Positions 8,063 through 15,933 of a DNA stretch of 64,000 bases are shown piece by piece. The notes under the pieces are model-generated. The model had not been told where the DNA came from and did no database searches. It saw only the letters and a list, made by a program, of their open reading frames with translations. The position numbers and the translations under genes are program-made. How positions within the stretch are numbered: the stretch's first letter is position 1; every line of letters starts with the position of its first letter. Source of the DNA: Segetibacter koreensis DSM 18137 (GTDB lineage Bacteria > Bacteroidota > Bacteroidia > Chitinophagales > Chitinophagaceae). The stretch lies in contig NZ_KB893370.1 in assembly GCF_000374045.1 (NCBI RefSeq), positions 1 to 64,000 of the forward strand. Reading direction: 5' to 3'.

Positions 8063-9977
8063 CTAAAACTTCAATTTTTCCTTTACGTTTTAATTCATTT
8101 TCTTTTACTATTTCAAACACAACTGGCGTTACAAATAGTACATAAATGATGGCAGTGAAGGTTCCGCCAAGCAAGGGAATAGTTATAGGAAGCATTACAT
8201 CACTACCGGTTCCAGTTGCCCATAGAATAGGTACCAATCCAAAAAGAGAAACTGAGACTGTCATTACTACGGGCCGAAGACGCTTTGTAGCACCCGAAAT
8301 GATATAATTGCGTATATCTGGGATACTTATAGTTTCTCTGGAATTACCTCTAACATCTACTAAATTTTGCATTGATTCATTCAGGTAAATCGTTAAAAGC
8401 ATTGCGGTTTCTATAGACATGCCAAATAAGGCTATAAACCCTACTGCTACAGCAACAGATAAATTGACACCATAGAAGTAGACCATAAAAACGCCTCCAA
8501 TTAATGCAAAAGGAACCGTAATCATACTAATTATGGCTTCTTTGAAAGAATGATAAGTAAAATACAAAACCATGAAAATGATTACCAATACTATTGGCAT
8601 TACAATCCGTAATGTTTTGTTTGCCCTTATCTGGTTTTCCCATTGGCCGCTCCAATCAATAAAATACCCTTTTGGCATTTTTGTAATCATTGCATTCAAC
8701 TTTTGTTGTGCTTCAGTAACTGTGCTTCCTAAATCCCTTTCCCGCACATTGAACAAGACAGTACCCCGCAACAAAGCATTTTCTGAATTTATCATAGGGG
8801 GGCCTTCTGAGATGTTGACATCTGCAACTGCTTCCAGGGGAATAGGACCAAACTGCATCGTTTGCACTTGTAATCTTTTTATCGCCTGAAGATTATTTCT
8901 AAATTCCTGCGCAAAGCGGGCATTAACAGAAAACCGCCGTCGTCCTTCTATGGTTGTTGTTAATCTCATTCCTCCCAGCGCGCTTTCTACCACAGCATTC
9001 ACATCATCAACACTTAACCCATACCTGCTTATCTCACCTCTTTTTATTACAATATCAATATATTTTCCGCCAGTTATTGGCTCAACGTATAAATCCTTAA
9101 CACCTGGAATGCTCTGCAATTCTTCTTTTAGCTTTTGGGCAAAAGCATAAATTGTGTCTAGGTTCTGCCCATAGACTTTTAAACCTACATCAGTTCTAAT
9201 GCCGGTGGACAACATGTTGATACGGTTAATAATAGGCTGTGTCCAGCCATTTGTAACACCAGGAATTTGAAGTTTTCCATTTAATTCATTGATAATATCG
9301 TTTTTTGTCAAACCAATTCGCCACTCATTTCGTGGCTTTAATAAGACAACTGTTTCTATCATGCTGATAGGAGAATTATCAGTGGCAGTGTTTGCTCTTC
9401 CGGCCTTTCCTAATACATTTTCAACTTCAGGTACTGTTTTAATAATTTTGTCCTGAACCTGAAGAAGACGCTTGGCCTCGGAATTAGAAATGTCGGGCAT
9501 GGTTATAGGCATAAACAAAAGGGTGCCTTCATCTAACGGTGGCATAAATTCAGAGCCAAGACGAGTAAACATAAAGATGCCGATTGCTAACGCCAAAAGA
9601 TTTATTGCAATAACAGTCTTTCGCCATCTTAAACATGCACTTAACACGGGCTTATATCCCCGCTCTAAAACTTTCGTCACGGGATTGCTTCCTTCGGGCT
9701 TTAGTCTTCCTTTAAGAAAAAGTGAGATTAAAACAGGGGTTAATGTTATGGCAAGAAAAGCATCAACGATCAAAATAAAAGTTTTCGTCCACGCCAGTGG
9801 ACTAAATAGTTTGCCTTCCATACCTGTCAGTAGAAACACTGGTAGAAAAGAAGTAATTACTACGATAGTTGAATAAAAGACTCCGGGACCAACCTGCTTA
9901 GAGGACCGTTCAATAATTTTTAATTTCTCTTCCGCTGACAGTGGGTCTTTATATCGTTTACGCCCTTTGAACATCAA
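8049..9977 (-). CDS. cusA: C-terminal half of a split CusA/CzcA-type heavy-metal RND pump
   Basis: This 642-residue protein begins where a normal CusA would be just past TM4. It opens with a short basic linker (MMFKGRKRYKDP), then EEKLKIIERSSKQVG and TM5 (VFYSTIVVITSFLPVFLL), TM6, TM7, the second periplasmic porter domain and TM8-12. The three methionines of the CusA Cu(I)/Ag(I) site have counterparts: Met156 (LLFMPITMP), Met206 (ISMIETVVLLKP) and Met255 (INMLSTGI). Nothing inside is broken. It starts 20 bases inside the end of the P-type ATPase gene. It cannot work alone, since the proton-relay aspartates and the first porter domain lie in the other half (12717-14015). Function as a two-chain pump is inference. 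Confidence 0.88.
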   Translation of the reverse strand: MMFKGRKRYKDPLSAEEKLKIIERSSKQVGPGVFYSTIVVITSFLPVFLLTGMEGKLFSPLAWTKTFILIVDAFLAITLTPVLISLFLKGRLKPEGSNPVTKVLERGYKPVLSACLRWRKTVIAINLLALAIGIFMFTRLGSEFMPPLDEGTLLFMPITMPDISNSEAKRLLQVQDKIIKTVPEVENVLGKAGRANTATDNSPISMIETVVLLKPRNEWRIGLTKNDIINELNGKLQIPGVTNGWTQPIINRINMLSTGIRTDVGLKVYGQNLDTIYAFAQKLKEELQSIPGVKDLYVEPITGGKYIDIVIKRGEISRYGLSVDDVNAVVESALGGMRLTTTIEGRRRFSVNARFAQEFRNNLQAIKRLQVQTMQFGPIPLEAVADVNISEGPPMINSENALLRGTVLFNVRERDLGSTVTEAQQKLNAMITKMPKGYFIDWSGQWENQIRANKTLRIVMPIVLVIIFMVLYFTYHSFKEAIISMITVPFALIGGVFMVYFYGVNLSVAVAVGFIALFGMSIETAMLLTIYLNESMQNLVDVRGNSRETISIPDIRNYIISGATKRLRPVVMTVSVSLFGLVPILWATGTGSDVMLPITIPLLGGTFTAIIYVLFVTPVVFEIVKENELKRKGKIEVLDVKE

Positions 9978-12720
9978 ATAACATTTTTTCTTTGATCGGG
10001 TTGCTACTAAATTTTTGTCTTATAACCTTTAATAATTCAAGCACAATAAGGTATGCTCCTGCGCCCATTAATACATAATGCCAGTCAGAAGCAGTCAGAG
10101 GACCAGCATGTAAAGCAGTGTTTAGCAATGGCACGTAACTTATAAGCAGTAAAAAAGCAAGTGATATAAAAAAGGCTATGTATAAATTTTTGTTCGTTAG
10201 TAGAAATGGAGTAAAAACACTGTAACGAGTTCTGCTTGACAGAATATTAATAAACTGGCAGACAATAATCGATGCCATCGTTACAGTAACTGCTATTGCA
10301 TGCCGATTGCTATCATTCGTGTGCGACTGATATGATTGGTAAAATGCGAAGAAGGAAAACAGTCCTTTAAGCAAACCAGAATAGGCAATAACAAGAAAAC
10401 TTTCTTTATTGAGCATCTCACCCTGTTTCCTGGGTGATTGTTGCATAAGATTGTCTTCAGGTAAGTCAAAAGATACCATTAGTAAAGGCAGCATATTTCC
10501 AATTAAATCAATTAAAAGAATTTGCACGGGCATAATCACAAGGGGATATCCATAAAAAGCACCGAAGAAGCCGATGAGGACGCACAATAACTCTGCAAGG
10601 TTTCCGATAAGATTGGCCAGAACAATTTTTTTGAGATTGCCATAAATCGTTCTACCTTCTTTAATGGCCAAAACAATTGTGGAGAAATTGTCATCAAGTA
10701 AAACAACGCTGGCGGCCTCCTGGGCTACCTTACTGCCGTTTTTTGCCATTGCCACACCTATGTCTGCTTTTTTCAAACTTAACGTGTCATTTACTCCATC
10801 CCCTGTTACTGCCACAACTTCTCCTGACGATTTTAGTAAGGAAACAATTCTGAGTTTTTCATCAGGAGAAACTCTTGAAAAGATAAGAGTCCTGTTTTTG
10901 AAGAATTGTTTGATTTCATCATCGCGCAAATTCTTGAGCATTTTGTCATTGATTACCTCGGGCAATCTGCCATCGGATTCATGCATTCCAATACTGTCTG
11001 CTATTGCACGGGCAGTGATTTCATTATCACCTGTGATCATCACCACTTTTAATCCTGCTTTAAATGCAGTTTTGAATGCATCTGGCACTTCTTCATGAGG
11101 CGGGTCAATCATAGTTGCATAACCGGCAAAAACAATATCATTCTCCGTTTCCTGCAAGGAATATTGCTGCTTTACCTCGAGGTCTTTGTATCCTATTGCA
11201 ATAATTCTTTTAGACTGTGATGCATATACTTTTGCTTGATTAAGCAACTGCTCTTTTTCCTCCGGATAAAATTCTCTAACCACACCCTTTATTATTGTCC
11301 TTGCAGAGATTTCTACCATTGATTCAATGGAGCCTTTTATAAAAGCTATATGCTTTCCTTTGTGTTTGCGAACAATGCTTATACGTTTACGAAAAGAATC
11401 AAAAGGAAATATTTGTATAATTGAATAAGCTGCTTCTGTTTCTGTTATATCAAAGCCTGCTTTCATCATTAATGTACTGAAAGCAACTTCAGTTGGGTCA
11501 CCTATGGCATACCAGCTTGCATGGAACTTGTCAGGAGGATTTACTTTACCTGTAGAGGACAAGAACCCGGAAAGAAAAAATATTTTTTCATCCGACAAGT
11601 TATCTTTAAAGACCCTCGTGCCATTTACATCAAAGATTTCTCCTTTAGGTTCATATCCTGTACTGGCAATAGTGAAATCTTTTCCATTAAAATGAGCATG
11701 AATGATGCTCATTTCATTTTTAGTTATAGTACCAGTTTTATCTGTAGCAATTACAGTTGCTGCACCCAATGCCTCTACTGCCGATAGCTTCTTAACTACT
11801 GCTTTGTTTTTTGCCAGCCGTGATACACCTAGAGCTAGAGAAACTGAAATTTGTGCGGGTAATCCTTCCGGAACCATAGCAGCGGCAACTCCTATAGCAA
11901 AAATCAATGCATTGTTGACTGTTTCTCCTGTTAATAATATTCCTGCTAACAATGCCGTTGCGATTACAATTGTAGCATAAGATATTTTCTTTGCAACAAT
12001 GTCAAGCTCGGATTGCAGTGGAGTTTTTGAAGCGTCAATATCTCCTGAAGAGTGGGCTATTTTGCCTAATTGTGTTTCCATTCCTGTGGCAATCACGACA
12101 CCTGTTGCCATGCCTTTAGCCACAGTGGTACCCATAAATATGTAGCTGCCCTGTTTAATTAATGCGGTATCTGCTGATGTCGCTATAAAATCGTGTGCCT
12201 TTTCTGCAGGTTGAGATTCTCCGGTAAGTATAAATTCATTTACCTGTAACCCAGTTGAGTCAATTAAACGAATATCAGCAGGCACCCCATCTCCTTCATT
12301 TAGATAAACAATATCTCCGGGTACTAATTCTTCTGATGGTATCTCCATCTTATTTCCGCCACGTAACACAATGCATTTTTGTATCACCAGGTCTTTAAGT
12401 GATGCAAGGATGTTTTCGCTTTTGAAATCCTGGTAAAAACCAATTGCAGCATTGAATAAAACCACGAGTATTAATATAATGGAGTCCCTGTAAGAACCCA
12501 GGAACAGGGAAAGTATTGCAGCTCCTATTAATAGCAATACAAGAAGATTTTTAAATTGTTCCCGGAAAATCTTTACCGTACTGCGTTTATTTACTGTCTT
12601 GATGCGATTATATCCATAGTTTTTTAATCTTCGACTTACTTCATCATTGGTTAGCCCTCGGTCTGCATCCGTCTTTAATTCCGATAATAGTTGTAATATG
12701 TTTATTGAAAAATTATTCAC
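9958..12720 (-). CDS. P2-type cation-transporting ATPase inserted between the two CusA halves
   Basis: A complete 920-residue P-type ATPase. The N-terminal cation-ATPase domain (LTNDEVSRRLKNYGYNRI) is followed by M1-M2, the actuator TGES (167-170), M4 with VPEGLP (283-288), the phosphorylated Asp327 in ATDKTGT, the nucleotide-domain Lys462 (IKGS) and the hinge TGDGVND (639-645). There are no Cys/His metal-binding N-terminal domains and no CPC in M4, so it is not a P1B copper pump. M5 keeps Asn707 and Glu710; M6 has Asp738, Gly741 and Asn742 where Ca pumps have Asn, Thr and Asp. The start is GTG at 12718-12720, overlapping the TGA of the first CusA half by 4 bases (GTGA). The ion is not predictable from these residues. 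Confidence 0.9.
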   Translation of the reverse strand: MNNFSINILQLLSELKTDADRGLTNDEVSRRLKNYGYNRIKTVNKRSTVKIFREQFKNLLVLLLIGAAILSLFLGSYRDSIILILVVLFNAAIGFYQDFKSENILASLKDLVIQKCIVLRGGNKMEIPSEELVPGDIVYLNEGDGVPADIRLIDSTGLQVNEFILTGESQPAEKAHDFIATSADTALIKQGSYIFMGTTVAKGMATGVVIATGMETQLGKIAHSSGDIDASKTPLQSELDIVAKKISYATIVIATALLAGILLTGETVNNALIFAIGVAAAMVPEGLPAQISVSLALGVSRLAKNKAVVKKLSAVEALGAATVIATDKTGTITKNEMSIIHAHFNGKDFTIASTGYEPKGEIFDVNGTRVFKDNLSDEKIFFLSGFLSSTGKVNPPDKFHASWYAIGDPTEVAFSTLMMKAGFDITETEAAYSIIQIFPFDSFRKRISIVRKHKGKHIAFIKGSIESMVEISARTIIKGVVREFYPEEKEQLLNQAKVYASQSKRIIAIGYKDLEVKQQYSLQETENDIVFAGYATMIDPPHEEVPDAFKTAFKAGLKVVMITGDNEITARAIADSIGMHESDGRLPEVINDKMLKNLRDDEIKQFFKNRTLIFSRVSPDEKLRIVSLLKSSGEVVAVTGDGVNDTLSLKKADIGVAMAKNGSKVAQEAASVVLLDDNFSTIVLAIKEGRTIYGNLKKIVLANLIGNLAELLCVLIGFFGAFYGYPLVIMPVQILLIDLIGNMLPLLMVSFDLPEDNLMQQSPRKQGEMLNKESFLVIAYSGLLKGLFSFFAFYQSYQSHTNDSNRHAIAVTVTMASIIVCQFINILSSRTRYSVFTPFLLTNKNLYIAFFISLAFLLLISYVPLLNTALHAGPLTASDWHYVLMGAGAYLIVLELLKVIRQKFSSNPIKEKMLFDVQRA

Positions 12721-14015
12721 TTTGGTAACTCATTATTATTACTAGCTGTATTTTTTACTTGTTCATCAGAAATGTGGCGATAGGAATTTTCTACCATTAC
12801 AATACTGTCATCCACTACCACTCCAATTGCCAGTGCAATCCCTGTTAATGACATTATGTTTGAAGAAATACCGAAAGCATTTAAAAGAATAAAGCCAATA
12901 GAAATAGAAATGGGAAGTTGAATCAAAATGATTATTGCGCTTCGCCAATGGAATAAAAAGATGAGCACAACAATGGAAACGGTAATCAGTTCTTCAACCA
13001 AAGTTTCTTTTACTGATTGCACAGCTTCTTCTATAACATTACTCCTGTCATAAGCATAATGGAATTTTACACCTTCAGGCAGGCCCTTTTCAACATCTTG
13101 CATTTTTGCTTTAACAGCTTTAATTACTACATCGGCATTCTCGCCATAGCGCATTACTACAATACCACCTACTACTTCGCCTTCGCCGTTTTCATCAAAA
13201 ATGCCTAATCGAAGCTCTCCACCCATTTGCAGAGTAGCTACGTCACGTATCCGTACAGGTATTCCATTGTAGTTGCCAACAGCAATATTTTCAATATCTT
13301 CTTTGCTTTTTATATAACCCAGGCCACGAATAATATAAGCCATATCAGACATCTCAAATTTTCTTCCACCCACGTCGTTATTGTTTGCTTTGACCTTGCT
13401 CATCAAATCCATCAACGAGACATCGTAATACTGAAGTTTGACGGGGTCAACAATTAACTGGTACTGCTTTTCAAATCCTCCAAAAGACGCCACTTCTGCA
13501 ACGCCCGGCACAGTTTGTAAAGCAAATTTTACATACCAGTCCTGTAAGGCTCTTTGCTCACCCAAGTCCATCTTTTTTGCATCGAGCGTATACCAGAAAA
13601 TATGGCCGACACCTGTTCCGTCTGGACCTAATGTTGGAGTGATTCCTTCTGGTAGCAAACGCTGTGCATAGTTCAATCTTTCCAACACCCTTGTTCTTGC
13701 CCAGTAGATGTCCACGTTATCTTCAAAGATCACATATACAAAGCTCATCCCGAACATAGAAGTACCCCTGATGTTCTTAATTTTTGGGATGCCCTGCAGG
13801 TTAGATACCAACGGAAAAGTAACCTTGTCTTCCATAACCTGGGGGCTGCGACCCATCCAATCCGTAAATACGATTACCTGGTTCTCTGATAAATCAGGAA
13901 TAGCATCAATAGGATTTTTTTGTATAGATAAAATTCCCCATATGAACAGACCGGCTGCAAGCATTAATACAACCAGCCTGTTTTTAAGGGCAATTCCTAT
14001 TAGCTTCTCAACCAT
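12717..14015 (-). CDS. cusA: N-terminal half of a split CusA/CzcA-type heavy-metal RND pump
   Basis: A 432-residue protein matching the first two fifths of a CusA pump. TM1 lies at 13-30, followed by IPDLSENQVIVFTDW, the first porter domain, then TM2 (about 343-356), TM3 and TM4. TM4 ends with VVVDDSIVMVEN, holding the proton-relay pair Asp402/Asp403. The protein leaves homology soon after SYRHISDE and ends in a polar tail (NTASNNNELPK). TM5 onward is encoded 2.7 kb further on (8049-9977). The two halves sum to 1074 residues, slightly more than a usual one-piece CusA of about 1040-1050. The start codon is 23 bases after the upstream metal-binding-domain gene. Confidence 0.88.
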   Translation of the reverse strand: MVEKLIGIALKNRLVVLMLAAGLFIWGILSIQKNPIDAIPDLSENQVIVFTDWMGRSPQVMEDKVTFPLVSNLQGIPKIKNIRGTSMFGMSFVYVIFEDNVDIYWARTRVLERLNYAQRLLPEGITPTLGPDGTGVGHIFWYTLDAKKMDLGEQRALQDWYVKFALQTVPGVAEVASFGGFEKQYQLIVDPVKLQYYDVSLMDLMSKVKANNNDVGGRKFEMSDMAYIIRGLGYIKSKEDIENIAVGNYNGIPVRIRDVATLQMGGELRLGIFDENGEGEVVGGIVVMRYGENADVVIKAVKAKMQDVEKGLPEGVKFHYAYDRSNVIEEAVQSVKETLVEELITVSIVVLIFLFHWRSAIIILIQLPISISIGFILLNAFGISSNIMSLTGIALAIGVVVDDSIVMVENSYRHISDEQVKNTASNNNELPK

Positions 14016-14038
14016 GAGCTATTTTTTTGCAGGTTTTG

Positions 14039-14377
14039 CTAACTTTTAGTTTTAGAATTAGGGCTTTTCTTTTTTCTCTCCTCCATCGTCATCCCACACA
14101 CAGGGCATTTACCAGCCTTATCACTCACCATATCTGGATGCATGGGACAACTATACTTCATCACTTCCATTTTCATTTGCTCTTTCCCAGACAACACAAG
14201 AGTCCTGCTACAAATAGGGCATTTTCCAGCAGCTAAGCTGTATACTTCTGGGTGCATTGGGCAAGTATATATTGCTTGTACCGGGGTCTTTTCCTTCCTG
14301 TCGAATTGTTTGTTTTTTTGTGCGAAAATTGTCGTACTACTAATTAGCACTACGATAATAATCATTAACCTTTTCAT
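14039..14377 (-). CDS. periplasmic protein with two heavy-metal-binding domains
   Basis: A 112-residue protein with a signal peptide (MKRLMIIIVVLISSTTIFAQ). It carries two copies of the short Cys-His-Met heavy-metal-binding domain found at the N-terminus of CusB and some Cu ATPases. The first has YTCPMHPEV and KCPICSRTL, where the usual Gly-Met after the CxxC is Ser-Arg. The second has YSCPMHPDM and KCPVCGMTM, the standard form. The C-terminus is strongly basic. It precedes the CusA N-terminal half and probably delivers or buffers Cu/Ag in the periplasm; that role is inference from the domain and the operon. Confidence 0.82.
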   Translation of the reverse strand: MKRLMIIIVVLISSTTIFAQKNKQFDRKEKTPVQAIYTCPMHPEVYSLAAGKCPICSRTLVLSGKEQMKMEVMKYSCPMHPDMVSDKAGKCPVCGMTMEERKKKSPNSKTKS

Positions 14378-14515
14378 TTTGTTTGTTTTATTAGTGGATC
14401 GGTTATTTAAATCACATTAGTTACATAGCAGCATTTCCCACTACCTGAATTAGAACCAATAAAAAATAAAAATTATGAGTAAGTCGTTTCGTACCCCAAG
14501 TGAAAGTGAAGAATA

Positions 14516-14899
14516 TCAAATTCTGAAGGCGCAGTTAAAAATATATTGTGGTACTCGCGTAAGTTTGGGAGGCGAATTTCTCTTATTAGTAACTGTATTT
14601 TTTTCCGAACCAGCATTTACATCATAAAAACAAGGAGTTAAGAAATGTAGATCAATGAAAGGTTTAGTAGCCGATATTTCGTTAGCTGTGACGTGGTTAT
14701 CTTTTACCTTCGAGAATTCGTATTTGTTGTCACAACAGCCGTTTTTTTCCTTTCCCTGCCTACAACCGGTAGGATGAGTGGGAATAATTGCCAGAGATAC
14801 AGATTTCAATTTGCCACAACAATAAAACTGCTTTATGCTAAAACCCATTGTTGCAATTGAGTACAGGCAGATCAGCATTATTGTAGCAGCTTTTTTCAT
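14516..14899 (-). CDS. HYC_CC_PP family protein, first gene of the copper efflux operon
   Basis: A 127-residue Cys-rich exported protein. The N-terminus is a signal peptide (MKKAATIMLICLYSIATMGF). It has FYCCGKLKSV, then GCCDNKYEFSKVKDNH and a C-terminal SPPK, the landmark order of the small Bacteroidota family called HYC_CC_PP, here with FYC rather than HYC. Proteins of this family often lie next to copper resistance genes. It is 138 bases upstream of the double metal-binding-domain gene and is likely the first gene of the transcript. The molecular role is unknown; Cys clusters suggest metal binding. Confidence 0.65.
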   Translation of the reverse strand: MKKAATIMLICLYSIATMGFSIKQFYCCGKLKSVSLAIIPTHPTGCRQGKEKNGCCDNKYEFSKVKDNHVTANEISATKPFIDLHFLTPCFYDVNAGSEKNTVTNKRNSPPKLTRVPQYIFNCAFRI

Positions 14900-15016
14900 T
14901 TGTTTTTATGATATATGATCTATCAAAAAGCTAAATCACTGTTCTAATTACCAGTAAATCTAAACATATTAAACAACTACTTCCATGATTGTCGTCATAG
15001 ATATCTTTGACTTTTA

Positions 15017-15145
15017 TCACTGATGTAATTTTAAAATTCTTGCGTTAATAGCAACGTTTTTCGTACTCAAACTTATAAGCACAGCTCCCATTGCAGGACT
15101 TAGCATAAAGAAAGGATATAAGCCTCGCTTTTTTCTTCTATCATC
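15017..15145 (-). pseudogene. C-terminal remnant of a P1B-type copper ATPase
   Basis: The minus strand reads GLYPFFMLSPAMGAVLISL followed by STKNVAINARILK and a stop at 15017-15019. This matches the last transmembrane helix and tail of CopA-like ATPases, whose family pattern is roughly LSPxxGAxxMSLSxxxVxxNAxxLK. The frame closes just upstream at about 15150, so only about 40 residues remain. The helical Met of the usual MSLS is Ile here, and the hydrophobic segment is shorter than normal. It points to a lost copA gene next to the surviving Cu/Ag efflux operon. Confidence 0.6.
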
Positions 15146-15330
15146 TCATCAACCCATTTATTAACTCTCAAAAAACAAGTGAGTAATTTATGAAATCGAC
15201 AAGTATTAAAGCGGCAAAAATTTGTAGAGTTCTGAAGTTTAAAAAATAATAATTAGGTACGCTTGATAGGATTCAAACTGACAATTACGACTAAAAAAAA
15301 GACGAGCAAAGAAAAAAATGATTTAAAAAC

Positions 15331-15359
15331 CAATGGGTTACAATTCCACTCCCGGCCAC
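15331..15359 (+). other. tRNA 3'-end-like sequence, candidate integrase attachment site
   Basis: The bases AATGG, a T-loop-like TTACAATT, CCACT and then CCCGGCCA look like the T-arm and acceptor strand of a tRNA. The loop is two bases long by normal standards and the stem has one mismatch, so this is a decayed copy. No D-arm or anticodon arm lies upstream. It is followed 40 bases later by an integrase start, the usual arrangement of attR/attL beside an integrase. I could not identify the tRNA, and the call rests on this pattern alone. Confidence 0.35.
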
Positions 15360-15386
15360 TTTATAACCAAACGACGAACACCTTTT

Positions 15387-15394
15387 TATATTTG
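15387..15394 (+). promoter_or_regulatory. TAnnTTTG -7 box before the integrase remnant
   Basis: TATATTTG fits the Bacteroidota -7 consensus exactly and lies 4 bases before the ATG at 15399, so a transcript from it would be nearly leaderless. No good -33 TTTG is seen at the right distance. It may be a relic. Confidence 0.35.
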
Positions 15395-15398
15395 TTCT

Positions 15399-15600
15399 AT
15401 GAATATAAGTATTTCATCGAAGCCGTCAAGAGACAATAAAAAGCTGTGGTACTACTTAGAATGGGAAAGATCTACAGGACAGCGAGCTACTGAAATTTTT
15501 ACGTGGGTAAAACCGGAAAATCAAGTTCAAAAAAACCACAATAAAGAATCTCTCATACTTCTTGAAACTAAACGGTCGTAAATGATTTTGGATCAGCAGC
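15399..15600 (+). pseudogene. truncated tyrosine-type site-specific integrase (N-terminal arm domain only)
   Basis: From the ATG at 15399 the frame reads WYYLEWERSTGQRATEIF, then TWVKPENQVQKNHNKESL and ILLETKRS before TAA at 15579-15581. This is the arm-type DNA-binding domain that opens many Bacteroidota phage/element integrases, which run to about 400 residues. After the TAA the same frame continues MILDQQ, like the LDRQ that follows in intact members, so the stop probably replaced a Gln codon. Homology is then lost. No catalytic Arg/His/Tyr domain remains. It marks the end of a former mobile element. Confidence 0.65.
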
Positions 15601-15933
15601 CAATGCTCCCGCCACAACACGTCTGCCTTCATCTTTAATGCGGGTTTCAATGTTAAACTGTTTTGATTGCCAATAAAAGGAAAGAATTGCTGTAACATGC
15701 TGACGGCCTTATACATGTATGGGTTCATGTGATTGAAGTAGTATGGTGTGACGAACGAAAAGTTAAAGAATGAAGACTTATTCGATGCACAGTAAGGAAG
15801 AGTGTATAAGTTAGTTGAATACCTGGTATGGGAGTGCATTTTACTCAGGAGCAAACATTCAATGTGTTTATCTAAAATTTACCCTACATTTACGGTTTTT
15901 ACTATACTTTATTAATTTTCTACACCCAACCTT

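Larger units (their letters stand above)
14900..15933. other. 1-kb junction of gene remnants behind the copper operon
   Basis: No intact gene lies here. In order it holds the 3' stub of a copper-type P1B ATPase gene (minus strand, 15017-15145), a tRNA-3'-end-like sequence (15331-15359), a truncated integrase gene (plus strand, from 15399), and about 270 bases with only an unassignable antisense frame. It then ends in the upstream region of the stressosome operon. The mix reads as the scarred edge of an integrated element. Confidence 0.6.

Noticed and set aside
10664-11098. 144-codon plus-strand frame inside the P-type ATPase gene
   Set aside because: It is antisense to the phosphorylation and hinge region of a well-conserved ATPase; its Ser/Leu/Thr-rich product has no family features.
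14475-14630. short plus-strand frame (MSKSFRTPSESEEYQ)
   Set aside because: Most of it is antisense to the end of the HYC_CC_PP gene, and it lacks a convincing terminator or family.
15456-15854. 132-codon minus-strand frame at the island junction
   Set aside because: It runs antisense through the integrase remnant and has no known motif; the frame is probably open by chance, although a short piece (MLQQFFPFIGNQ) looked protein-like.
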